64,000 nucleotides of DNA. Source: DATCRE01 sp964235605 (GTDB taxonomy: Bacteria; Bacteroidota; Bacteroidia; Cytophagales; Cyclobacteriaceae). Location: assembly GCA_964235605.1 (NCBI GenBank), contig CAXSCR010000017.1, positions 1 to 64,000 of the forward strand, given 5' to 3'. Below, in pieces: positions 1-9,696 of this stretch (its first letter is position 1; each line of letters starts with the position of its first letter). A program made the position numbers and the translations under genes. The notes under the pieces were generated by a model that saw only the letters and a list, made by a program, of their open reading frames with translations, did no database searches and had not been told where the DNA came from.

Positions 1-67
1 TTTGTGCTCAAATTTTTCGATACCAATATTTGGTAACTTGACAAAGTAGGATTAATCGTTAATCGTA

Positions 68-532
68 TTAAGCGATGACATTGTTGTTTTCACTCCTTTT
101 CATTGTAGCCACTATTAACCTTAAAAAACCAAGTTTGCTCGAATGCGACATTACAGTCTCGAAAGAAAACGTTTCATTCCCTTTCAATAACTTATTTCGT
201 ATAAGTTCACTTAAAATGGCACCAAGATAAGGGAAGGAAATTTCTTCAGACTTTAGCCTTAGGATATTAGATCGCAGGGAAATATTTCCAACTAATCTTT
301 CTACGTTAATTTTTTCGCTGAATCCGGAATTTTTGAGAGAAACTTTAATATCGTTTAATACTGTTTTGATATTGAAGTTTGCGAAATTGAATTCGCCCTT
401 TTCACGGAGTTCTTTTTCTATTTTATCGGCATTTACAAACTTGCCAATGTTATACTTTGAGGATACGACCTCTTCAATACTTGATTTTCCCGAACCATTG
501 GGTCCTGCAAAAACACGAAGCCGTTTCGTCAA
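68..532 (-). pseudogene. Zeta-toxin-like P-loop protein, probably frameshifted
   Basis: The first 20 residues carry a Walker A motif (GPNGSGKSS, about residues 10-18), followed by NADKIEKELR and, near residue 123, FSFETVMSH. This is the arrangement of zeta-toxin/AAA_33-like kinases, which are usually about 190-200 residues. The reading frame ends at 154 residues with a tail that does not look like the family. At the run of six A (plus strand 123-128), a one-base shift gives FFKVNSGY, which resembles the expected F-K-x-A-x-x-G-Y segment, but that frame also stops soon after. I infer a frameshift plus further decay that removed the C-terminal third. Its start overlaps the upstream small gene by 4 bp (ATGA), as in toxin-antitoxin pairs. 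The downstream DNA carries GTTAATC-type heptads. Confidence 0.6.
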
Positions 533-759
533 TTGATCTTTATGGTTTGTTTTTTAACAGCAACTCTTTTCGGCAAAGCTTTACCTTTTGTTTCAAGTCC
601 ATTGGGGTGTATCTTATAGATGCGCCCATCTTTCGCTACGGTGATGGTTATATTTTTCCGGGCAGCATTCTTAGCCGCCAATGTCCCCGTCTTCCTAGCA
701 AATCTTGCAATTGTTTTTTCACGAACTGATTTTGCAACGCTTCTCTTCACGCTCGGCAT
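529..759 (-). CDS. Small basic protein, probable antitoxin partner of the zeta-like toxin
   Basis: A 76-residue, very basic protein (many K/R/A in the first half) ending 4 bp inside the following P-loop gene, so the two are translationally coupled. Small genes directly upstream of zeta-type ATPases are commonly their antitoxins or regulators; that is inference from position and size. I recognise no DNA-binding fold. The middle of the protein reads like a short beta unit (ITITVAKDGRIYKIHPNG). If the partner toxin is dead, this gene may be a leftover. Confidence 0.55.
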   Translation of the reverse strand: MPSVKRSVAKSVREKTIARFARKTGTLAAKNAARKNITITVAKDGRIYKIHPNGLETKGKALPKRVAVKKQTIKIN

Positions 760-871
760 ATACCTGATTTGAAATGTTAAGTTAGTATTAATACGTTATT
801 TTTCAAGCATTTTACCCATATCAAAGTTCACAATCGTATTCTCACCAACACCTAAAGACGCAATCAACCCA

Positions 872-897
872 AACCCGCGATTAACTGATAACGATTA
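872..897 (-). repeat. Heptad repeat at the stop codon of the MHS transporter gene
   Basis: Read on the minus strand, the last codon and stop are part of GGTTAATCGTTATCAGTTAA, a short imperfect 7-bp-period repeat of the same GTTAATC family found after hisD. Confidence 0.5.
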
Positions 898-2430
898 ACC
901 ATCCAACCCCTCACCCACAACTTTATTGTTCAGAAAAATCATCCCGATGACAAATGAAATACTAGCAACAATTATCGGATACCATAGTCCTGCGAAGGGA
1001 TCGCCCCCAGGGGTTGAAGATGTTTTACTGGCTTCATATAGACTTGTTGCTATAAAAGGGGTGAGTCCGCCGAACACGCCATTGCCAATGTGATAGGGTA
1101 ATGACATGGAAGTATACCGAATCTTTGTAGGGAATAACTCAACTAAGAATGCAGCTATCGGACCATAGACCATCGTAACAAAAACCACTTGTATAAAAAT
1201 TAGAAGTACCATAATCATGAAAGCAGTGTTACCTAATACAACTTCTTTTTTTACTTCCGGCGCTTTGTCACTATTAATAATTGTACTTGTTGTTTCTATG
1301 AGCTTACTCCCATCGGTATAGACGTGTTGTTTACTGGATGTCTTCAAAGAGTCACGTGTTCCATCGGCAACAGAAAGTGTTCCTGATATGGAATAAGAAC
1401 CTTCAATTTCTAACTTAGTATTTACGTCTGCTAACGAATACATTTTTTTATAAATAGGGCGATACAACAAAACCGCTAGTAATAAACCTGCCATCATGAT
1501 AAACTTCCGCCCGATTTTATCAGATAAGAAGCCGAAGAAAATAAAGAGCGGTGTACCAACTAACAGTGCGATAGCAATGATATAATATGATTGAACAAAT
1601 TCGATGTTACAGGTTTTTTGAATAAATGAAAGCGCATAAAATTGTCCGGTATACCACACTACACCTTGACCTGCTGTAGCGCCAAACAACGTAATCAATA
1701 CGATCTTCAAGTTCTTTTTATTACCGAAGCTCTCTTTGATTGGGTTCTTTGAAATTTTTCCTTCTGTTTTCAGTTTCGCGAATGCTGGAGACTCTTCCAT
1801 CTTCATTCTTATGTAAATAGAAACACCCACCAAAACGGCGGAAAGTATAAATGGAATTCGCCAGCCCCAAGACGTAAATTCATTAACACCCATAGATTGG
1901 CGTACAATCAAGATCACACCAATGGAAACAAAGAGACCTAGCGTAGCCGTAGTTTGTATAAAACTGGTATAAAAACCACGCTTAGTAGCAGGAGAATGTT
2001 CTGCTACATAAGTTGCAGCACCACCATATTCACCACCAAGTGCAAGACCTTGGAGTAGCCTTAATATTAAAACGAGCAGAGGAGCAAAAACACCAATGGT
2101 ATCATAATTTGGAATAAGACCGATGGCAAAAGTAGAGCCACCCATAAGGATCAGTGTAACAAGGAAAGTGTATTTCCTTCCAATCATATCTCCTAGCCTG
2201 CCAAATACCAAAGCGCCAAAAGGTCTCACTATAAATCCTGCAGCAAACGTTGCTAATGTTGAAAGAAAAGCTGCGGTTGGATTTGTCTTAGGAAAAAATT
2301 GTTGAGAAAGTATAGTTGCTAAACTCCCAAAGATGTAGAAGTCATACCATTCTATAAGCGTGCCTACAGAAGAAGCAGTTATTACTGACCAAAGCGTTTT
2401 CTTTTGTGCTTTTGTGATAGAAGTTTCCAT
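895..2430 (-). CDS. MHS-family MFS transporter (metabolite:proton symporter)
   Basis: A 511-residue integral membrane protein of the major facilitator superfamily, metabolite:H+ symporter branch (relatives ProP, ShiA, KgtP). Visible marks are the N-terminal WYDFYIFG segment, the loop 2-3 motif GRLGDMIGRK, the GGEYGGAATYVAEH motif and a second GFLSDKIGRK in the C-half. Between the eighth and ninth membrane segments there is an extra roughly 65-residue hydrophilic stretch (about residues 330-395) rich in S/T/K, absent from the enteric relatives. I placed the start at 2430 (METSITKAQ) rather than 2478, because the longer form would overlap the preceding lipoprotein gene by 37 bp. Substrate unknown. 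The stop codon lies in a GTTAATCG heptad repeat. Confidence 0.88.
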   Translation of the reverse strand: METSITKAQKKTLWSVITASSVGTLIEWYDFYIFGSLATILSQQFFPKTNPTAAFLSTLATFAAGFIVRPFGALVFGRLGDMIGRKYTFLVTLILMGGSTFAIGLIPNYDTIGVFAPLLVLILRLLQGLALGGEYGGAATYVAEHSPATKRGFYTSFIQTTATLGLFVSIGVILIVRQSMGVNEFTSWGWRIPFILSAVLVGVSIYIRMKMEESPAFAKLKTEGKISKNPIKESFGNKKNLKIVLITLFGATAGQGVVWYTGQFYALSFIQKTCNIEFVQSYYIIAIALLVGTPLFIFFGFLSDKIGRKFIMMAGLLLAVLLYRPIYKKMYSLADVNTKLEIEGSYSISGTLSVADGTRDSLKTSSKQHVYTDGSKLIETTSTIINSDKAPEVKKEVVLGNTAFMIMVLLIFIQVVFVTMVYGPIAAFLVELFPTKIRYTSMSLPYHIGNGVFGGLTPFIATSLYEASKTSSTPGGDPFAGLWYPIIVASISFVIGMIFLNNKVVGEGLDG

Positions 2431-2441
2431 ATGGATTTTTT

Positions 2442-2870
2442 TTAATGATGCTGCTGATTTCCTTTTTGAGTGTACCATGCTTCCTGCACTTCATGAAAAT
2501 GCTCATGAAGTTGATGTAAAGACGCAGCTATGGCTTCATCATTTCCTGTCTTTACATCTTCTGCTAGTTTATCAGCATCGGTTTTTAAACGTTGAACCTG
2601 GGTTTTCATGGCATCATTATTAACTTTCTCTGGCAATGGTGAGTTAGCCCATTTCGTGGCCTCAACACGTAACTCTTCAGCATGACTTTTTACAGGTTCA
2701 AGATTGCTTGAATCATTGTATGGATGAAAAGCCTCAGCCATGATCATGTGAAATGAATCCATCTCCGCCCATTCAGCTGCTTGGTTGGGTGATGAATTAG
2801 GCTGTTTTGAAATACATTGAAAAATACTTATTAAGCAAAGTGCAATGAATAAGATTTTGAATACGTGCAT
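2442..2870 (-). CDS. Small histidine-rich helical lipoprotein
   Basis: A 142-residue secreted protein when started at 2870 (MHVFKILFIALC): signal peptide, then a cysteine at about residue 19 in SIFQC, a plausible though imperfect lipobox. The mature part is predicted by eye to be helical and carries several His residues (SFHMIMAEAFHPYND; HQLHEHFHEV) that could bind metal or heme in the style of a helical bundle. It lies 22 bp downstream of the ABC transporter gene and 11 bp upstream of the MHS transporter gene, so the three are probably co-transcribed. A longer start at 2939 would overlap the ABC gene and bury the signal peptide. I do not recognise a named family. Confidence 0.7.
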   Translation of the reverse strand: MHVFKILFIALCLISIFQCISKQPNSSPNQAAEWAEMDSFHMIMAEAFHPYNDSSNLEPVKSHAEELRVEATKWANSPLPEKVNNDAMKTQVQRLKTDADKLAEDVKTGNDEAIAASLHQLHEHFHEVQEAWYTQKGNQQHH

Positions 2871-2892
2871 ACGGATTGAATTTAATAAACAT

Positions 2893-5800
2893 TTATATCC
2901 CCGCCTTCTCCTTCCGGCGATACTTTCTATTGCCGGCAAGAAGTTTAAGGATCTTCGAAAGTAAATTAAAGTAAAGTGTTACGAATAATACCAAGGTCAT
3001 TATCCATATTACCGTTATATTAAAATATAAAGTGTCAAAAGTTCTGCCTAAAAAGTGTTTAGTGGGTTGAAATAGACTGGCTTTAAAATCAAATGTGTGC
3101 CTGGGTTTATGTGTATCAAGATAAATGGGATAAATCTTTTGAATCAGCACACCCTCTATTTCCATTATTCTGTCTTTGGCAGAATTATTTTTAACCATAT
3201 CAGAAACTGCTTCATTAACATAAACTAGTTTCATTGTATCATACCCCACCTTATTTCCAGCCAACGAAAATTGAGCAATGCGTTTCTCTTTTTCCGCATT
3301 GGCTCGATTCAGTTTATTGAGGTAGAGTTGTTTTAACGTAGCGAGGAACTTTGAGGTACTCAGGTAGACGGAGGAATCAAATTTTGATATGGCGATTTTG
3401 TCTACAACTGCCAGTTTATCTGCACCTACTAATATAAGTTCGTTCTTAATTTCTCTACGAATCAGATCAAGTGCCTCAACCACTTTTTTATCATTTCCAT
3501 TTCTCCAACTCCGTTGGTTACTCAAGCAATACGTCAACTTAGACTCAAGAGTCGGAATCAAATAAATTCTTTTAAACTCTGCTTGTGATATAACTTTTTC
3601 TAGATCATAAAACTGCTTTTCAAAGGGATTGTCTTTAAACTGTGTAACCATGAAAGCTTCGAAGGCCCAGCGCGATGCCATTACCTCTCCCATCAATGGA
3701 ATGCCATTTGGTTTACCAACCCGGGGGTTAAACTTATCGAAGTTTATAACTACACCACTGAGTAAAAGTTGTGGTATTACGAGCAGCGGAATAAGAATGT
3801 AAATGGTCACTGCAGAATTGAAGGTTGCGGAAATATTCAATCCTAACATACTAGCAAAGCAAGAGCAAGTAAAGAGTATCAGCCAATAACGAATTTCTGT
3901 CAATGGAATTTCAAGTACAAGATTTCCTATTAAAGTAAAACTAATGGTTTGAATGGCTGAAATCAGAAACATCATAAACACTTTAGAGCCAAGATAGCTT
4001 CCACGACTTAGATGAAGGAATTTCTCTCGTTTTAAAATTTTTCTGTCACGAAATATTTCTTCAGCGCTCATGGTCAATCCTAAAAATAATGACACAACTA
4101 CGCTCATGAAGAAATAAACTGGAATATTGAGGTTGCCATAAAATGTATAATTTGGATTTTCCACAGCCAATACAGCATAATATTTAATCATGAAGGCAAT
4201 GAAGAATGCCAACACAGGAGCCTCTAATAAGTTAATGTGTACGTATTGCCTATTGGCTATCTTGGATAAAAAATCGCGTGTAAGGAAAACGCCAAATTGT
4301 TTAAACACATTCGGAATTTCTTGTATGACATGCAACGGCTCCTTACTGTGAACTACTTTAGGTATCTTTATTTTCTTCTTAAAGAATTGATACCATTGCG
4401 CTGGCGATATTTTGCGACCGTTGGTTAACCTGCCGTATTCGTTTACAATTTTGGTTTCAATAATACTGAATACCTGTTCTGGATTTATATTACCACACTC
4501 AGGGCAAGCACCTTGGTTTTTATTGGGTGCACTCACCATTTCCCTAAAGTAAATTGCAGCCTCTATGGGATTACCATAATAAATTTGAAAGCCGCCAGAA
4601 TCCATAATGATCAGTGTGTCAAACATCTTAAAAATGTCTGATGAAGGCTGATGAATAACTATGAATACCATTTTGCCGCGAAGGGAGAGCTCTTTCAACA
4701 AGTCCATTATGTTTTCCGAATCGCGTGATGATAATCCTGAGGTGGGTTCGTCTACAAACAGGATAGTTGGTTCGCGTAATAACTCAAGGCCAATATTAAG
4801 CCGCTTGCGTTGCCCACCACTAATAATTCTATCTAATGGTGAACCAACTTTAAGATTGCGTATTTCTATGAGTCCAAGATGAAGTAAATGTTTATCAACA
4901 AGCTGGGCCGTCTCTTTAGGCGTATAATGATTAAAGCACAATCGTGCAGCGTAATAAAGATTATCAAACACAGTGAGATCATCCATCAACAAATCATCCT
5001 GTGGTATATACCCTATTACACCTTCTACAGCATCAGGTCTTTCATGAATGTCAACACCATTTACCAACACCCTACCACTTGATGGTTTATCAGAACCATT
5101 TAAGACATTAAGTAATGTTGATTTACCTGAGCCGCTTGCCCCCATTAACCCAATTAGCTTACCACCTTGCTCAGCAATGTTTACATTTTGCAATCCGGCT
5201 TTACCACTTTTAAAATGATAAAAGATATGATCAGCGGTGAATGTAACAACAGTCTGACTTTCTCTAACTAAAAATCTGCCAACAACATCGCTGTAATAAA
5301 TGGGTTCTATCTTACTTCCCCTTATGATACTACCAGTAGGAAAAATATCAATCTTACGGCTCTTTAATAAAATACTATTAAAGTACAAAGTTGAAATACC
5401 AAGGTATTTAATGAAGTATGTTTCCGCGTCAGGTAGACGAAGTATAGCAATAAGACCGGTAAGATTTTTGGCAATAATACGTGGACCAGGATAAGGTTCT
5501 TGGTCTGATCCTTCATCTATGATAAGTACATTCTTAGATGCCAGATCATCTATGTCTTGTCCCATTACAAAACTTTGCACGGCGTGCACATCTTCCCTGG
5601 GAATTTTTAGTGCCTGGCCAATGTAAAAAATTAGATTTCCCTGACGTTCAGAAATGTGATTATCAACAAATAGCAGTTCAATGATTTTAACCACCAGCAC
5701 CAGTTTTTGCTGCATGGTTAGTGCTTGATTTACCTGCTTAACAATCTGCATGATTTTAGCCCAATCTTGTACAAATTGCTGGGTTTCTACATCAAGACTT

Positions 5801-5991
5801 GTTTCTTCCTGATAGGCTATTTCTTGAATTTTACAATACTCATCAAAGAGTTTGAGATAGTATACCGTGGTTTCCTGATTTAGGTGAAGGCAAAGGAACT
5901 CCCTTATGTTGGTCCGTTCATCATCGGTAATTCGCTCACGCACAACTATAGCGAAAAGTTGTATAATGGCCTTAAGCAGTTCCTCACTCAT
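2893..5991 (-). CDS. ABCG-like transporter: TerB-like N-terminus, ATPase and permease in one chain
   Basis: A 1032-residue single-chain ABC half-transporter. Residues 1-150 are helical and acidic, resembling the TerB-like region found in Bacteroidota homologues. Residues about 150-250 form a linker with a small beta-rich segment. The ATPase follows, with Walker A GASGSGKST (about 284-291), the Q-loop region GYIPQDD, signature SGGQR (about 391), Walker B ILFVDEP (about 410) and an H-loop HQPS (about 447). The order NBD then TMD is that of the ABCG/White family. A CPECGNINPE motif near residue 495 could bind a metal. The permease has about six membrane segments from residue 590 on, with a long soluble loop between segments 5 and 6. 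Substrate unknown; ABC-2-type exporters of this layout often move lipids or glycans. Confidence 0.85.
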   Translation of the reverse strand: MSEELLKAIIQLFAIVVRERITDDERTNIREFLCLHLNQETTVYYLKLFDEYCKIQEIAYQEETSLDVETQQFVQDWAKIMQIVKQVNQALTMQQKLVLVVKIIELLFVDNHISERQGNLIFYIGQALKIPREDVHAVQSFVMGQDIDDLASKNVLIIDEGSDQEPYPGPRIIAKNLTGLIAILRLPDAETYFIKYLGISTLYFNSILLKSRKIDIFPTGSIIRGSKIEPIYYSDVVGRFLVRESQTVVTFTADHIFYHFKSGKAGLQNVNIAEQGGKLIGLMGASGSGKSTLLNVLNGSDKPSSGRVLVNGVDIHERPDAVEGVIGYIPQDDLLMDDLTVFDNLYYAARLCFNHYTPKETAQLVDKHLLHLGLIEIRNLKVGSPLDRIISGGQRKRLNIGLELLREPTILFVDEPTSGLSSRDSENIMDLLKELSLRGKMVFIVIHQPSSDIFKMFDTLIIMDSGGFQIYYGNPIEAAIYFREMVSAPNKNQGACPECGNINPEQVFSIIETKIVNEYGRLTNGRKISPAQWYQFFKKKIKIPKVVHSKEPLHVIQEIPNVFKQFGVFLTRDFLSKIANRQYVHINLLEAPVLAFFIAFMIKYYAVLAVENPNYTFYGNLNIPVYFFMSVVVSLFLGLTMSAEEIFRDRKILKREKFLHLSRGSYLGSKVFMMFLISAIQTISFTLIGNLVLEIPLTEIRYWLILFTCSCFASMLGLNISATFNSAVTIYILIPLLVIPQLLLSGVVINFDKFNPRVGKPNGIPLMGEVMASRWAFEAFMVTQFKDNPFEKQFYDLEKVISQAEFKRIYLIPTLESKLTYCLSNQRSWRNGNDKKVVEALDLIRREIKNELILVGADKLAVVDKIAISKFDSSVYLSTSKFLATLKQLYLNKLNRANAEKEKRIAQFSLAGNKVGYDTMKLVYVNEAVSDMVKNNSAKDRIMEIEGVLIQKIYPIYLDTHKPRHTFDFKASLFQPTKHFLGRTFDTLYFNITVIWIMTLVLFVTLYFNLLSKILKLLAGNRKYRRKEKAGI

Positions 5992-6042
5992 CGGTAATAC
6001 ACGATATTCTAATTTCGACTAAAATAGGGAAATAAGAATTGG

Positions 6043-6075
6043 ATAAAAAAGAAAAAGCGGACTCTCATCCGCTTT
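6043..6075 (-). terminator. Rho-independent terminator after the C-terminal processing protease
   Basis: An 8-bp perfect stem (AAAGCGGA / TCCGCTTT, 6054-6061 and 6068-6075) with a 6-nt loop, followed on the minus strand by TTTTTCTTTTTT. It lies 38 bp beyond the protease stop codon and separates it from the ABC transporter gene. Confidence 0.8.
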
Positions 6076-6112
6076 CTTCATTTATCGCTTTTAATAAATC
6101 ACGCTTCAACGC

Positions 6113-8170
6113 TTAGCCTATCTTGGTGTGAATAAGATCGCTTAAAACCATAAGGCCTTCTCTTAGATATTCATCATCTACATTTAATAGATTAATAGGT
6201 TTTCCTAATTCCTTATCCTTATGATTCAATTTAACGCTCAACTTATCATTTAGCGTTTTTTTAGATTCCGCCTCATCCATTTCTTTCTTCCGAATGATTT
6301 CGTTCAACGACACTTTAGTAATTGTAAGGCTCTTTCTTGTTTCTTCAGTTTCATTTACAAAACGTGCCAGTATTGGATCATGTTTAAGTCTCTCTTGATA
6401 TGATTTATTCAGACCAGCTACAACTTTATCATTTATAACTGGTGTTTTTTGATATAGCGTTCCGCGGATTTCATCCCAAGGTAATGCACTTGGATTTGAG
6501 CTCTCACCAAATTGTTCAGGATCTAAAGCGCTAGGCAATTTAATATCAGGAGTTACCCCTTTATGTTGTGTGCTGCTTCCTGTTACCCTATAAAACTTCT
6601 GAAAGGTTAACTTCAATTCTCCAACTTTCTCATTCGTATCATGAACGAATCTACTTAAGTCAATGACTGTTTGCACCGTTCCTTTGCCATAGGTAGACTC
6701 ACCCACCACTACGCCTCGATGATAATCTTGTATAGCACCTGCAAAAATTTCTGAAGCAGATGCGCTGAAACGATTTGTTAAAACCACCAATGGCCCATTG
6801 TAAATTACTGAAGGATCGTCATCTTTTCCTAATTCAATTTTATTTGATGAGTCCTTAACCTGAACCACAGGACCGTCTTTAATAAAAAGACCCGTAAGAT
6901 CAATGGCTTCTGCTAATGAACCTCCTCCGTTGTTACGCAAATCAAGTGCTATACCATTAACACCTTCAGCTTGAAGTTCAACAATTAGTTTTTTAACATC
7001 GCGTGTTGTACTTGTATAATCAGGATCACCTCTTTGATACGCTTCAAAGTCAAGGTAAAAGGTTGGTAGCGTAATTACACCAAGCTTCATGTCTTTACCT
7101 CCTTTTTGATATTTAATAATTTCTTTTTTTGCTTTCTGATCCTCTAATTTTATTTTATCTCGTACTAACAGAATTTCCACAGGAGGACCATTTACACCTG
7201 TCTCAGAGGGAAGAAATTGCAAACGCACCTTTGTGCCTTTAGGCCCTTTAATAAGTTTAACAACATCATCTACACGCCAGCCTACAATATCGACCATCTC
7301 TCCAGCATCGCCTTGGCCAACACCTGTAATCTTGTCATTAACATGGATCTTATCACTCTTCTCCGCCGGCCCACCGTGAATAATTTCTATAATTTTTGTA
7401 TAATCATTATCGGTTTGAAGGCGAGCACCAATACCCTCCAATGACAGACTCATGCTTTGTTTAAATATATCTGCTGCTTTAGGCGAGAGGTAATTGGTAT
7501 GTGGATCGTACGACTCAGTAACGGCATTCATATACATACTGAAAACATCTTCACCATTAAATTGATTCATTGATTTTGCAAAGCGGTCGTATCGCTCTTT
7601 CAATGTTTTCTGAATTTCCTCTTGCTTTTTACCTGCGAGTTTCAAACTCAAAGCTTGGCTTTTAATAATTTTTCTCCATATATCATTTAACTCGTCTGCA
7701 TTTTTAGACCAGCTTTCTTTATCACGGTCGGTTTCATAGTACTCATCAGTCGAATAATCGTAAGATTGTTTGATGAGGTTGGTTAACACGTAGTCCATAC
7801 GTTCTTTGAAACGTTTTTTGAAAACACCATATATTTCGAAAGCAGGTTCTACATTTTCAGATTTAGTAAGGTCATCAATTTGATATCTGTATTTTTCAAA
7901 CTTCGCCAGATCTGCTGCTGTAAAATAGGTCTTATTGTTATCGAGGCTTTTAATAAACTCATTTAAAATAACAGATGATAAAGAGTCATTCAAATGAATT
8001 TTACGATAATGATTATTATCTAGTATGGATGCTACGGCCTTGGCTTCCTTACCGTAAATAGGTTTTGATTTAAGTGCGGTACTGTCACTAAAAAAGTAAG
8101 GAGCACCATTTAAAACACTTGATGTCAGCAAGCCTATACCGACTAATCCTGCTATGATCAATTTTTTCAT
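6113..8170 (-). CDS. prc: C-terminal processing (tail-specific) protease, S41 family
   Basis: A 685-residue periplasmic serine protease of the Prc/Tsp type. It has an N-terminal signal peptide (MKKLIIAGLVGIG), a helical N-domain, a PDZ domain around residues 240-330 (SLEGIGARLQ; GWRVDDVVKLIKGPKG) and the S41 core. The catalytic region RFSASASEIFAG (Ser about 471) and GESTYGKGTVQ (Lys about 496) form the Ser/Lys dyad with the E. coli Prc spacing. The C-terminal domain of about 150 residues matches the long Prc class. Prc trims or degrades periplasmic proteins and turns over cell-wall hydrolases; which substrates apply here is unknown. It is transcribed alone with its own terminator. Confidence 0.93.
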   Translation of the reverse strand: MKKLIIAGLVGIGLLTSSVLNGAPYFFSDSTALKSKPIYGKEAKAVASILDNNHYRKIHLNDSLSSVILNEFIKSLDNNKTYFTAADLAKFEKYRYQIDDLTKSENVEPAFEIYGVFKKRFKERMDYVLTNLIKQSYDYSTDEYYETDRDKESWSKNADELNDIWRKIIKSQALSLKLAGKKQEEIQKTLKERYDRFAKSMNQFNGEDVFSMYMNAVTESYDPHTNYLSPKAADIFKQSMSLSLEGIGARLQTDNDYTKIIEIIHGGPAEKSDKIHVNDKITGVGQGDAGEMVDIVGWRVDDVVKLIKGPKGTKVRLQFLPSETGVNGPPVEILLVRDKIKLEDQKAKKEIIKYQKGGKDMKLGVITLPTFYLDFEAYQRGDPDYTSTTRDVKKLIVELQAEGVNGIALDLRNNGGGSLAEAIDLTGLFIKDGPVVQVKDSSNKIELGKDDDPSVIYNGPLVVLTNRFSASASEIFAGAIQDYHRGVVVGESTYGKGTVQTVIDLSRFVHDTNEKVGELKLTFQKFYRVTGSSTQHKGVTPDIKLPSALDPEQFGESSNPSALPWDEIRGTLYQKTPVINDKVVAGLNKSYQERLKHDPILARFVNETEETRKSLTITKVSLNEIIRKKEMDEAESKKTLNDKLSVKLNHKDKELGKPINLLNVDDEYLREGLMVLSDLIHTKIG

Positions 8171-8283
8171 TCCGTTAACGATTAGATGTGCAATTTTCCG
8201 ACAAACCCTATGGCGGAATAAATGTAAAACGTAATTATAGGCTGTTTAGGTTTAATTATCACTAAATGGTACGAGTGATGCGT

Positions 8284-9183
8284 TTATACTACTTTATCAG
8301 AATCATATTCAGATAAAAATTTTTGAGCATTTTCGATATTTGGAAACTCAAAAAACTTCTTGCCTAAGTTATTAAAATGAATTTCAAGCCTGATTAAATC
8401 AATATTCTTGTTCTTTTTAAAACTGTGCATGGTTGCTATTTTATAATCATCAACCTCTTTATTTGATATTTTAAAGGCTGTAGCCCTAACAGATTTGCAA
8501 TAACTACATTGATAGTGCTTAATGAGTTCCCCAGGTACATCAGCAGAAGGCTGTTGTGTTATCTCTTCCTTCACCACTTTCATAGTGGTAAATCCGCAGC
8601 TGTTACATTTTGAAGCTTGTAAATGGCCAGGATACTTTTCAATCTTTATTTCACCATTTTTCTCATCAATCCATACATCGTAATCAATTGAAAATATGTT
8701 CTCTTCGGCTTGCATGCCTTTTTCTAAATGCACATCCTCTTCTTCTTCACCTAACAATCGCATCATGGCTCCTGAACCAGCATTTATTCTAGGTGTATAT
8801 CTCCATTTACGTAGCTTCTTATCCAGTATGGTAGGATAGTAGTAGTCAAGAACAAGATACGCTACATAGCCAACTAGCGTACCACCTGCTATAGAGATAA
8901 ACAAGCGCACGAAAAACCATAATTCAACATAAAAGATTTTACCAATCCCATAAATATTAATAATCATCATTACGGCTATACCAAAAAAGAGAAAGACAAG
9001 TTTATATTTCTTTATCTCATAATGGTTGGCATAATCGTACTTGGCTTTAAAGTCCTTAATAGAGGCAATTTTAAGATTATGTAGTATATAAACTGCTATG
9101 CCGGCTAGCATCATTACAATAGCGCCTATCATCATGGCGCTATGCCAGACCTGTAAAAATGGACTTTGAGAAATACTTTGCAT
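8284..9183 (-). CDS. Membrane protein with three TM segments and a zinc-ribbon tail
   Basis: A 299-residue protein with hydrophobic segments at about residues 11-35, 58-80 and 88-118, followed by a soluble C-terminal half. That half contains two Cys pairs, CNSCGF and CSYC, about 35 residues apart, which should form one zinc ribbon, and a helical tail (FPNIENAQKFLSEYD). I do not recognise a characterised family; function unknown. It lies 113 bp upstream of the protease gene on the same strand and is divergent from the two small genes at 9447-9924. Confidence 0.7.
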   Translation of the reverse strand: MQSISQSPFLQVWHSAMMIGAIVMMLAGIAVYILHNLKIASIKDFKAKYDYANHYEIKKYKLVFLFFGIAVMMIINIYGIGKIFYVELWFFVRLFISIAGGTLVGYVAYLVLDYYYPTILDKKLRKWRYTPRINAGSGAMMRLLGEEEEDVHLEKGMQAEENIFSIDYDVWIDEKNGEIKIEKYPGHLQASKCNSCGFTTMKVVKEEITQQPSADVPGELIKHYQCSYCKSVRATAFKISNKEVDDYKIATMHSFKKNKNIDLIRLEIHFNNLGKKFFEFPNIENAQKFLSEYDSDKVV

Positions 9184-9384
9184 TAGAAGTTAATTAGGAT
9201 TTTTAAATATAATCATTTCAGTAAAACGAACGTATCAGCCAATAAAATTCACAAGCTTTGAAATTAATTTTTAAGTAACAATTATTTAATTGCTTATCAC
9301 AAGTAAAAATACTTTACCTGCTTCACCTACCGTTCTAACCAGGCAAATTAGTTGAGAAATCAGCTTAAAATTTTGTGAAAAATT

Positions 9385-9431
9385 ACACAATTTATCTTGC
9401 AAAGTACACGGTTTTGTACTTATAATTGTGT
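9385..9431 (+). promoter_or_regulatory. Nested inverted repeat and probable promoter of the small two-gene operon
   Basis: Two perfect dyads are nested: ACACAATT (9385-9392) with AATTGTGT (9424-9431), and AAGTAC (9402-9407) with GTACTT (9416-9421). A Bacteroidota-type promoter fits across them: TTG at 9397-9399 and TATAATTG at 9421-9428, 21 nt apart (consensus TTTG, about 19-21 nt, TAnnTTTG). A dyad inside the spacer is a typical repressor site. The promoter reading is inference. Confidence 0.4.
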
Positions 9432-9446
9432 ATTAATGCACAGACT

Positions 9447-9695
9447 ATGACGGAATATCAACGTAAAAGAATAGAAGTAGAGTTAAGAAGCTTCACTTCT
9501 AGAAATTTCGAAAAGCCAGCAAATTGCAAAAATTTGCATCAAATTAGGTATTATGTTAATGAGCTCTGTCAAAAAATTCGTGAATTAGAGGGCACTTTCA
9601 ATTATGTTCCTGATTCTGCTTACACACTTCTTGCCCAGTACAATGCTACACAAAACGGAATGATTAATACAGAATTTAGAAATACTTATTGTTGA
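9447..9695 (+). CDS. Small hypothetical protein (82 aa)
   Basis: An 82-residue protein, predominantly helical by eye, with three Cys residues and no signal peptide. I prefer the ATG at 9447 (MTEYQRKRIE) over the in-frame TTG at 9426, which would lie inside the promoter dyad. It is followed after 1 bp by the next small gene, so both are likely translated from one message. I do not recognise a family; function unknown. Adjacent regulatory dyads suggest it is controlled rather than constitutive. Confidence 0.6.
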   Translation: MTEYQRKRIEVELRSFTSRNFEKPANCKNLHQIRYYVNELCQKIRELEGTFNYVPDSAYTLLAQYNATQNGMINTEFRNTYC

Positions 9696-9696
9696 C

